A model generated the notes under the pieces. That model was not told where the DNA came from. It saw only the letters and a list, made by a program, of their open reading frames with translations, and did not search any database. Made by a program: the position numbers and the translations under genes. A stretch of DNA of 5,628 nucleotides from an uncultured Chloroflexaceae bacterium. Lineage in GTDB: Bacteria > Chloroflexota > Chloroflexia > Chloroflexales > Chloroflexaceae. The DNA is taken from the NCBI GenBank assembly GCA_937141995.1, contig CAKZQX010000058.1, forward strand, positions 1 to 5,628, written 5' to 3'. Of this stretch, positions 1 through 4,754 are shown in pieces (position 1 is the stretch's first letter; each line of letters opens with the position of its first letter).

Positions 1-948
1 GGGTGAAAAGCCCTGCACAATCTGGGCATTTGGATCAAGAATCGCCTGGCGCAGATACTCCTCATCGGCAGTAACGGTTGTGCCGTCTTCCAGCGTTACC
101 TCGTGTCCAAAGAGCCCCTGCCAGGTCGGCCCGACCAGTTGCGTACCGTCAGTCGAGTGGCAACTGATGCAACCCATACTGGTGGCAAGCTCCTCGCCAC
201 GCGCCGCCGCGTCGCCGGTACCTCCTTCTGCGCCACCCTGCTGGCCGGCAACCCAGGCGTCAAAATCGGTCGGTTCCATCACCACCACCGGGCTGTTCAT
301 GTAGGCATGCGCGCCACCACAGAGTTCGGCACAGCGCACTGTGTACTCGCCGACTTCGGTTGGCGTAATCCGCAGATCGCGGACAAACTCCTCGCCGCCG
401 GGAATCGCATCCTGCTTCACGCGGAATTCCGGCACCCAGAAGGAGTGGATCACGTCGATTGAGGAGAGGCGCAATAGCACCTGGCGATCCTTGGGCAGAT
501 TCAGCGCAGGTGAGGTAATGCCATAGTCGGGATACTCAAAGCTCCACGACCACTGGAAGGCAGTGACATTCACCACGAGCGCATCGGGATCGATCCGGCG
601 TGTCTCGTCCAGTGACTGCGCACCGATGAAGGAGAAGTAGAGCACAATCACCAGCGGAATAATGGTCCAGAAGATCTCCAGTCCGGTATGTCCCTCAAAA
701 TGGTCGCCTTCGCCGGTTTCACCCCCGCGGCGGCGAAAAACAATCAGGCTGTAGAGCATAAACACAACAATCAGCGCAAAGAGAAAAGAGATAATCCGGA
801 AGTGCATCGAGAAGAGGTTGTCAATGGACACCGCCTGTGCGCTGGACTGTGGTGGGAGCAGTGGGAGGTTGTCAAGCAGATAGCTCACTCCCAGGGTGGT
901 AAAAATGATCAACACCGATACGATCAGAAAGTGTTTTAGGTACTTCAT
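1..948 (-). CDS. coxB: Cytochrome c oxidase subunit II, caa3 type with C-terminal cytochrome c domain (partial, 3' end off the left edge)
   Basis: Subunit II takes electrons from a soluble donor through CuA and passes them to the haem-copper subunit I of the terminal oxidase in the cytoplasmic membrane. The window holds 316 codons from ATG 948, without a stop. An N-terminal hydrophobic segment (about 6-25) looks like a signal or anchor. Two membrane helices follow (about 50-71 and 90-110), the second with the family pattern EIFWTIIP. The aromatic motif QWSWSFEYP is at 132-140. CuA ligands are visible: His168, then Cys206, Glu208, Cys210, His214 and Met217 in CAELCGGAHAYM. After a Gly/Ala linker, CISCH (260-264) is a c-type haem site, so the protein is a caa3 fusion; the distal Met would lie beyond the window. 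The start is fixed by GAGGGG six bases upstream (955-960). Subunit I and III genes probably follow to the left. Confidence 0.96.
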   Translation of the reverse strand, partial: MKYLKHFLIVSVLIIFTTLGVSYLLDNLPLLPPQSSAQAVSIDNLFSMHFRIISFLFALIVVFMLYSLIVFRRRGGETGEGDHFEGHTGLEIFWTIIPLVIVLYFSFIGAQSLDETRRIDPDALVVNVTAFQWSWSFEYPDYGITSPALNLPKDRQVLLRLSSIDVIHSFWVPEFRVKQDAIPGGEEFVRDLRITPTEVGEYTVRCAELCGGAHAYMNSPVVVMEPTDFDAWVAGQQGGAEGGTGDAAARGEELATSMGCISCHSTDGTQLVGPTWQGLFGHEVTLEDGTTVTADEEYLRQAILDPNAQIVQGFSP

Positions 949-1019
949 GCAGAACCCCTCATTCCTGGTGGAAAAGCTGGACGATGAGTTAGATAATCAA
1001 TCGCTCAGGAGCAACAGAT

Positions 1020-1069
1020 TGTGCAGAAAGATACAATTGCTCGCTGCACACGAGTTTGCCTTTCGTGTG
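1020..1069 (-). promoter_or_regulatory. Pair of mutually exclusive hairpins in the coxB leader
   Basis: Two perfect 7-bp stems share four bases. TGTGCAG (1020-1026) can pair with CTGCACA (1044-1050), and CACACGA (1047-1053) with TCGTGTG (1063-1069). Because 1047-1050 belongs to both, only one can form at a time. They lie 70-120 nt upstream of the coxB start codon within the predicted leader. I recognise no riboswitch class, and a regulatory role is inferred. Confidence 0.3.
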
Positions 1070-1150
1070 GTATACCAGGGTAGTAGAAAACATTCCAACA
1101 GCTATCCCCTTCGCGCCTGCTGGCTGGAGTGCGATAAAGCGGGGCTTCTA

Positions 1151-1188
1151 GTAGGGGTTTAGCCCGCGACAGACCGTCGGGGCTGAAC
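1151..1188 (+). repeat. REP-like hairpin with GTAG foot in the coxB leader
   Basis: GTAG (1151-1154) is followed by a long imperfect stem. Bases 1157-1165 pair with 1180-1188 (nine pairs, one G-T wobble), G1166 is bulged, 1167-1170 pair with 1176-1179, and the loop is AGACC. A GTAG tetranucleotide beside a bulged hairpin is the known layout of REP elements mobilised by RAYT (TnpA-REP) transposases. In the coxB transcript it folds as a strong hairpin but has no following U-run, so it is not a standard terminator. Confidence 0.5.
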
Positions 1189-1220
1189 AGTATTGACTAA
1201 ATGAAAATAGTGCGTTTCTT

Positions 1221-1236
1221 CACAAGTTTCATTGTG
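1221..1236. promoter_or_regulatory. Candidate operator CACAA-N6-TTGTG at the coxB transcription start
   Basis: A perfect inverted repeat of CACAA (1221-1225) and TTGTG (1232-1236) with a 6-bp spacer covers the start site predicted from the coxB promoter, a position typical for a repressor. The same arms and spacing recur at 3050-3065 upstream of the Hdr-like operon. The binding protein is unknown. The arms are oriented inside-out compared with a CRP site, and the spacing differs from the Rex consensus. Confidence 0.45.
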
Positions 1237-1241
1237 CGCGT

Positions 1242-1270
1242 AGTATAGCACGGTCATTTAAAGCTGTCAA
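1242..1270 (-). promoter_or_regulatory. Sigma70-type promoter for coxB
   Basis: On the minus strand, TTGACA (1270-1265) and TATACT (1247-1242) are separated by exactly 17 bp. The -35 box is perfect and the -10 box matches 5 of 6. Transcription would start near 1235 and give coxB a leader of about 285 nt. It is the strongest promoter match in the window. Confidence 0.82.
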
Positions 1271-1705
1271 CCAGTAAATCTGCATCCTGACGCAACAAAA
1301 TGTGTACAAAAGCTTGACAAATGTGCGCAACTTTTGCAACATTTCTGGTGCATGCGACTGCTTTTGCTATGCTTTAATGTGTGCCTATTTGTTTCACATG
1401 CAACAAAATCCGGGGAAAGGCGGTGTGGACATTCTATCGTAGGCAAAAAGGAGCGCGTGCAAATAACTGGAGGGCAGGTCAGTCTAACCCATGTGTGCGC
1501 AAAATCTGTGCAACGTCCGGCCCTTGCAGCCGGTATGGCAGAAAAAACGGCGCAAATGCGCGTTGAGCAAATAACCCGGATATGCCATCCTGGAATATCG
1601 GTTGCAACCGGTAGAATGCCTGCCGGGGCTGACCGTGGAGTTAGTGCAACCGGAAGGTGCGTGTTCTGGGGACTGCTCCATCAGCGATGCCGCCGGCACG
1701 GCGGG
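1271..1705. other. Spacer between the globin terminator and the coxB promoter, no supported gene
   Basis: I find no gene with a credible start and codon pattern here. The longest plus-strand reading frame (from 1334) lacks a ribosome binding site and runs antisense through the globin terminator and into the globin gene. The stretch contains five TGCAAC words (1335, 1399, 1509, 1603, 1645), a perfect 12-bp palindrome CGGTTGCAACCG (1599-1610) and GCAAATAAC twice (1459 and 1567). A frame from ATG 1491 is interrupted by TAA at 1572 and then stays open to 1751. Confidence 0.5.
1295..1327. repeat. Three ACAAA blocks phased at 11 bp upstream of the coxB promoter
   Basis: ACAAAA begins at 1295 and 1306 and ACAAAT at 1317, an exact 11-bp period (one helical turn). 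They lie about 25-60 bp upstream of the coxB -35 box, a position suited to an activator binding in tandem or to intrinsic bending. The first and third blocks are also followed by TGTG. A TTGACA at 1314-1319 on the plus strand has no convincing -10 box. Confidence 0.35.
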
Positions 1706-1731
1706 AAAAACGGACGCGCAGAAGCGCGTCC
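1706..1731 (-). terminator. Intrinsic terminator of the globin gene
   Basis: On the minus strand, GGACGCGC (1731-1724), loop TTCT and GCGCGTCC (1719-1712) form a perfect 8-bp GC-rich stem, followed after one G by TTTTT (1710-1706). The stem begins at the base after the globin TAG stop. The bases GTAG (1735-1732) abut the stem and contain that stop codon, so the element also has the layout of a REP-like hairpin. Confidence 0.85.
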
Positions 1732-2124
1732 CTACTGCAAGGATTCGGGGGTGACGCGGTTGACCATTGCGGTGGCCGCCTGCTCAAAGTAGGTGCGCAT
1801 AACGCTGCGGGCCGGTTCAGCAATACCGACCTCATCAATCGCCGCCAACATATGCTCCAGCCAGGCATCACGCTCCTGCTGCCCGATGGGGAAGGGGTTA
1901 TGGCGCATGCGCAACCGGGGATGCCCGCGCGACGCCCGGTAGCGCGGCGGCCCCCCGAAATACTGCGTCAAAAAGAGAAACTGATGCTCCTTGCCCGGCT
2001 CCATATCCTCCGGGAACATTGGCCGCAGCCGGGGATCATGCTCAACGCGCTCGTAGAAGCGCTCGACCAGTTGGCGGAAGATCGCATCGCCGCCCAGGTC
2101 TTCATAGATGTTGCGATTACTCAT
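1732..2124 (-). CDS. glbO: Group II truncated haemoglobin (trHbO type)
   Basis: A 130-residue 2-over-2 globin, the normal length for this family, which binds O2 and other diatomic ligands and is linked to oxygen handling or NO and peroxide defence in the cytoplasm. Group II hallmarks are present: Tyr24 (B10), Phe37 (CD1), Gln48 (E11), the block TQYFGGPP at 53-60, the proximal His75 (F8) in RMRH, and Trp88 (G8). By alignment from memory with Bacillus subtilis YjbI, E7 is Gly44 instead of Thr. The start at 2124 gives the family N-terminus; the frame stays open upstream to 2385, but that extension runs through a mobile element and tandem repeats and is spurious. The Shine-Dalgarno sequence is weak. 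The gene is monocistronic, with its own promoter and terminator, and lies upstream of coxB on the same strand. Symbol by family analogy only. Confidence 0.93.
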   Translation of the reverse strand: MSNRNIYEDLGGDAIFRQLVERFYERVEHDPRLRPMFPEDMEPGKEHQFLFLTQYFGGPPRYRASRGHPRLRMRHNPFPIGQQERDAWLEHMLAAIDEVGIAEPARSVMRTYFEQAATAMVNRVTPESLQ

Positions 2125-2160
2125 AGCCGCTGTTTTCTGATTGGTAGGCTTATGTATGCC

Positions 2161-2189
2161 ATTGTACCATGGCTCCCGCGATGTCCCGA
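2161..2189 (-). promoter_or_regulatory. Extended -10 promoter for the globin gene
   Basis: On the minus strand, TACAAT (2166-2161) is preceded by TG one base upstream, an extended -10 element. The -35 position at 17 bp (TCGGGA, 2189-2184) matches only 3 of 6, as is usual for such promoters. The start site would be near 2154, giving a leader of about 30 nt. The MITE-like insertion begins directly upstream of the -35 position. Confidence 0.55.
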
Positions 2190-2191
2190 TT

Positions 2192-2313
2192 AAAATCTCG
2201 GTAGTGGCTGAATCCGGAATGATCGCATTAGGATGATCGCGCCACCCTGCTGCTACAAGCCGCCGTGGCACTTTGGGACGCGTCATTCGACATGCAGCCA
2301 CTACCAAAATCTC
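2192..2313. mobile_element. MITE-like insertion, 106 bp, with 8-bp target site duplication
   Basis: Terminal inverted repeats start with GGTAGTGGCTG (2200-2210) and end with CAGCCACTACC (2295-2305), perfect over 11 bp. Allowing mismatches they extend to about 23 bp (19 matches), including GAATGA at positions 18-23. AAAATCTC lies in direct orientation immediately outside both ends (2192-2199 and 2306-2313), the signature of transposition. The 106-bp element is too short to encode a transposase, so it is non-autonomous. A GG start with 8-bp duplications fits several IS families (for example ISL3, IS256 or IS6 groups), and I cannot choose between them. Confidence 0.8.
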
Positions 2314-2337
2314 AACGTTCATCAAACTGTGCCTAAA

Positions 2338-2393
2338 CTCCGTCCTCCGTCCTCCGTCCTCCGTCCTCCATCCTTCGTCCTCCATCCTTCGTC
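2338..2393. repeat. Heptamer tandem repeat, eight units of CTCCGTC type
   Basis: Eight contiguous 7-bp units: four identical CTCCGTC (2338-2365), then CTCCATC, CTTCGTC, CTCCATC, CTTCGTC (2366-2393). The last four form a 14-bp higher-order repeat. All are pyrimidine-rich on the plus strand and purine-rich on the minus strand. They lie between the MITE-like element and the AT-rich spacer. Copy number is probably variable by slippage. Confidence 0.9.
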
Positions 2394-2455
2394 CGAACCT
2401 CGTTCTTCGTGAACAAACCTACAACCTCTGATTTAGCTTTGTTGTACCACAATTG

Positions 2456-2495
2456 CAAAAACCGCGTTTGTGAATAAGACTGCAAAGAATAAACT
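2456..2495. repeat. 40-bp direct repeat, copy A
   Basis: Matches copy B (2571-2610) at 38 of 40 positions, in the same orientation, starts 115 bp apart. It contains CCGCG, a TTGTGAA word and two GAATAA words. The sequences flanking the copies differ upstream, and only a short TACT/AAA similarity continues downstream. Confidence 0.9.
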
Positions 2496-2570
2496 TACTG
2501 AAACGGCATGTTTGGTTGCTTTGTGAACAAAAGTACAGGGGTTTTTTAGATATGATCGCGGCGACATCAT

Positions 2571-2610
2571 CAAAAACCGCGCTTGTGAATAAGGCTGCAA
2601 AGAATAAACT
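2571..2610. repeat. 40-bp direct repeat, copy B
   Basis: Second copy of the repeat at 2456-2495, with C for T at 2582 and G for A at 2593. It lies 517 bp upstream of the Hdr-like gene and contains the TTGTGA word also seen at 2521. Function unknown; a paired protein-binding region or a remnant of a duplicated element are both possible. Confidence 0.9.
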
Positions 2611-2684
2611 GTACTAAATAGTGATCCCTCTGTTATGATGCCTTGAGAAACCCTTCCTGTTTGTTATATGTGCAATGGAACCTA

Positions 2685-2713
2685 TTGACAATCTGTAAAC
2701 ACTATGTTAAATT
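2685..2713 (+). promoter_or_regulatory. Possible sigma70 promoter facing the Hdr-like operon
   Basis: A perfect TTGACA (2685-2690) is followed at 17 bp by TAAATT (2708-2713, 4 of 6). Transcription would start near 2720, leaving a leader of about 400 nt before the start at 3127. This leader would include the hairpin and palindrome cluster at 2797-2947. A promoter nearer the gene may exist, but I see no good match. Confidence 0.45.
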
Positions 2714-2796
2714 GAGATGGACTTAAACGGATATGATACAAAGGTACGTCACAAACTGCAGAAAAGTGGTACAAACGGCGTCGCGTAGACCAGGCC

Positions 2797-2837
2797 AAGT
2801 GAACCGTTCTGCCCGCGTTACACGAACTGTTTCACTT
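2797..2837. other. Imperfect hairpin in the spacer upstream of the Hdr-like operon
   Basis: AAGTGAA (2797-2803) pairs with TTCACTT (2831-2837), and after a small internal loop GTTC (2806-2809) pairs with GAAC (2824-2827). The loop is 14 nt. No T-run follows on either strand, so it is not an intrinsic terminator. Confidence 0.35.
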
Positions 2838-2891
2838 TAAGTATGCTATTTAACCCATCTGGCGGCTTGTACTCGTGCTGCTACATCATCT

Positions 2892-2953
2892 TATCCCGGA
2901 TAGTTATCCGTTATCTCGATAGGAGATAGCCGGCTATCGGATAGCGATTTATC
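2892..2953. repeat. Cluster of GATA/TATC palindromes
   Basis: Nine GATA or TATC words lie within 62 bp and form overlapping palindromes: TATCC-C-GGATA (2892-2902), CGGATA-GT-TATCCG (2897-2910), the perfect 14-mer GATAGCCGGCTATC (2925-2938) and CTATC-G-GATAG (2934-2944). CGATAG (2917-2922) can also pair with CTATCG (2934-2939), competing with the 14-mer. It may be a multi-site operator or a structured leader; the sequence does not decide. Confidence 0.6.
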
Positions 2954-2973
2954 ATCTCGCTCTCTTTTCCACA

Positions 2974-2992
2974 ATCAAATAACACGTTTGAT
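2974..2992. promoter_or_regulatory. Dyad ATCAAA-N7-TTTGAT
   Basis: A perfect 6-bp inverted repeat with a 7-bp spacer, 135 bp upstream of the Hdr-like start codon. The arms resemble FNR half-sites turned inside out, so it is not an FNR consensus site. TTGATG at 2988 could act as a weak -35 element but lacks a good -10 partner. Candidate regulator site only. Confidence 0.3.
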
Positions 2993-3049
2993 GGTCCTGT
3001 GTGTTCCATATTTCTATCGGAATCACAACAGGGTAGGATCGCAGTGCGT

Positions 3050-3065
3050 CACAAAACTGGTTGTG
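3050..3065. promoter_or_regulatory. Candidate operator CACAA-N6-TTGTG upstream of the Hdr-like operon
   Basis: CACAA (3050-3054) and TTGTG (3061-3065) form a perfect dyad with a 6-bp spacer, 61 bp before the ATG. The arms, the spacer length and the preceding T equal those at 1221-1236 in front of coxB, while the spacers differ (AACTGG and GTTTCA). Conserved arms with diverged centre are what a dimeric regulator site would show. Confidence 0.45.
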
Positions 3066-3113
3066 TGGACCAGTGTGGCGTCGGGAGGCTTGGAGCGCCA
3101 TTACCAAGGAACT

Positions 3114-3120
3114 GAGGAGG
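3114..3120 (+). promoter_or_regulatory. Ribosome binding site that fixes the Hdr-like start
   Basis: GAGGAGG lies six bases before ATG 3127. The same frame is open upstream to a TTG at 3061, but that TTG overlaps the dyad at 3050-3065 and has no Shine-Dalgarno sequence, so 3127 is preferred. Confidence 0.85.
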
Positions 3121-3126
3121 TGCGGT

Positions 3127-4704
3127 ATGGAAGCTGAAATGCGCTTGTTCGTCGACTCACTGGAACGGAATCTGACCCCGGAAGACATTGTCAATCTTGA
3201 AGCCTGTATGGATTGCAAATTGTGCGGAGATGCCTGCGCCTGGTATCTGGGCACAACCGATGAGAAACTGCATCCAACCTACAAGACGAACTTTGTCCGC
3301 GATATTTACAAACGCTACCTGACGATTGAGGGCAAGCTTGCGGGGGCAATGGGGCTTATGCCGACCCCGACAGTCGCCGATCTGCGGGAGCACATGGAGT
3401 ATTTCTGGAAGTGTACCGCGTGTGGTCGCTGTACCCTGGCCTGCCCGGCCGGGATCAGCACGCGCAGTCTGGTGCGGATGGCCCGCGCCGCGTATACCGA
3501 TGCCGGTTTGAGCCGCGAGAATCCTACGCTGAACTCGATTATCGAAAACCTGGAGACCAAACTGCACAGTTTTGGCCTCTCTCGGGAGCAGATTATGGCG
3601 CGTTACAGCCTGTTCCTCGGCTCCCAGGATATCGAAATGGCTGTGGATATCGAGGGTACCGACATCCTGTTTGTCTGTCCCTCGGCGGCGAATACCAAGA
3701 TCCCCGACTATGCTACCAAAATTATGGCGATCATGAATGCGGCCGGTGTGAACTACACTGTCTCTTCTCGTCTGCTGGAGACCGGCACCGAGGCGGACCA
3801 TGTCATCGTGCATCACGAACTGGCGCGCATGATCCTGGAGGCCTGGGAAGCCGAAGCCGAGCGCCTGGGTGTGCAGCAGGTCATGGTGGCCGAGTGTGGC
3901 TGCGATACGCGGTCGCTCTTCTTTGAGGCCACGGAACTGCTGGGGCGGCCCTTCAAGTTCCCGGTCATTCTGTTCGACCCGATGATCCTCGCGTATATTA
4001 AGGATGGCCGGTTGCCGGTTGAGAAGGTGGACAGCAGTATTACCCTGCATGATCCCTGCCATTCTACCCGACTGGCGGGGATTGGCGATGCGATGCGCGA
4101 GTTGCTGAACTGCCTGACGACCAACTTTATCGAGATGACCCCCAATCGGGAGTATAACTACTGCTGCAACGGTGGTGCCGGGGGGATGCGGCTTCCCGAA
4201 AATACGCCGGTGCGCCGCCAGATCTCCACAATCAAGGCCAATCAGATCAAAAACACGGGCGCGGAGTATGTGACAACGCCCTGTGTGGTCTGTATGCTGA
4301 CCCTCGATGACACCTGCCAGACCTACAACCTCGGCAAAAATAGTGAAGGCACGCGCGCGGCGACCATGTTGTTCGAGGTGCTCTACGATGCGATGTACAA
4401 GGCACTGGAGCAGCGGGGCGAACTTGACCGGATGCGTACCCCGGTTGCCCTGCAAAATCGCAGTGAAACCTACTTCCGGGAGCATAGCGCGTCGGGCAAG
4501 GTTGCGCAGTTGATGCAGCAAGCCCAGGCCGGCGCAGTCCTGGCATGGCTCGAGACGGATGCGGTCGTTCAACGCTTCTTTGCGGAGCATCCGCAAGGTG
4601 TCGCGCAGTTAGAAACCTTCAAGGCGCTGTATGCCTGCGCGCAGCAGGGCGAAGTGTTGGAACTCTGTGAGCGCGTCGTCGGTAGTGAAGTGGTCGGCGC
4701 GTAA
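3127..4704 (+). CDS. HdrD/DsrK-like iron-sulphur oxidoreductase, CCG domain protein
   Basis: A 525-residue, probably cytoplasmic electron carrier subunit of the HdrD/DsrK/TmcB class. Two ferredoxin-type [4Fe-4S] motifs come first: Cys27, 30, 33, 37 and Cys96, 99, 102, 106, the second ending CP. Two CCG regions follow. The C-terminal one is intact in outline (Cys311 in HDPCH, Cys346-Cys347 in CCNGGAGG, Cys386 and Cys389 in CVVC), the pattern that binds the noncubane [4Fe-4S] cluster acting on disulphides in Hdr. The first is degraded: Cys184 and Cys257/259 remain, but SSR at 213-215 replaces the CC pair. About 100 residues beyond the last motif are helical and unassigned. The gene forms an operon with the downstream cytochrome b gene (50-bp gap). 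One intact CCG site fits DsrK better than HdrD, but no other dsr gene is seen, so the substrate is unknown. Confidence 0.9.
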   Translation: MEAEMRLFVDSLERNLTPEDIVNLEACMDCKLCGDACAWYLGTTDEKLHPTYKTNFVRDIYKRYLTIEGKLAGAMGLMPTPTVADLREHMEYFWKCTACGRCTLACPAGISTRSLVRMARAAYTDAGLSRENPTLNSIIENLETKLHSFGLSREQIMARYSLFLGSQDIEMAVDIEGTDILFVCPSAANTKIPDYATKIMAIMNAAGVNYTVSSRLLETGTEADHVIVHHELARMILEAWEAEAERLGVQQVMVAECGCDTRSLFFEATELLGRPFKFPVILFDPMILAYIKDGRLPVEKVDSSITLHDPCHSTRLAGIGDAMRELLNCLTTNFIEMTPNREYNYCCNGGAGGMRLPENTPVRRQISTIKANQIKNTGAEYVTTPCVVCMLTLDDTCQTYNLGKNSEGTRAATMLFEVLYDAMYKALEQRGELDRMRTPVALQNRSETYFREHSASGKVAQLMQQAQAGAVLAWLETDAVVQRFFAEHPQGVAQLETFKALYACAQQGEVLELCERVVGSEVVGA

Positions 4705-4740
4705 CCGGCTGTCGGACCCTGATTATTCATCAGCATGTGT

Positions 4741-4748
4741 GGAAGGAG
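4741..4748 (+). promoter_or_regulatory. Ribosome binding site of the cytochrome b gene
   Basis: GGAAGGAG ends six bases before ATG 4755. The frame also contains a GTG at 4737, but that codon precedes this Shine-Dalgarno sequence and would add only six residues, so ATG 4755 is chosen. Confidence 0.8.
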
Positions 4749-4754
4749 ACTGCG

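Noticed and set aside
103..462. Plus-strand frames across the coxB region
   Set aside because: The minus strand carries an unbroken CoxB with CuA and haem c motifs; these are shadows.
1157..1188. Intrinsic terminator in the coxB leader
   Set aside because: The stem is strong, but no T-run follows on either strand.
1219..1236. Rex or CRP operator at the coxB start
   Set aside because: The arms point the wrong way for CRP (TGTGA-N6-TCACA), and the Rex pattern TTGTGAA-N4-TTCACAA is not met; kept only as an unnamed dyad.
1334..1792. 152-codon plus-strand frame with a hydrophobic N-terminus
   Set aside because: It starts with TTG and no Shine-Dalgarno sequence, and it crosses the terminator and runs antisense into the globin gene. 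It resembles no family.
2125..2385. N-terminal extension of the globin frame to 2385
   Set aside because: The added residues are translated from the heptamer array and the MITE-like element; the family N-terminus, promoter and short leader support 2124.
2456..2610. CRISPR array suggested by two near-identical 40-bp repeats
   Set aside because: There are only two copies, 75 bp apart, without a dyad, further units or cas genes.
3157..4596. 479-codon minus-strand frame opposite the HdrD/DsrK-like gene
   Set aside because: It is an antisense shadow of a clearly coding gene, with no motifs, promoter or ribosome binding site.
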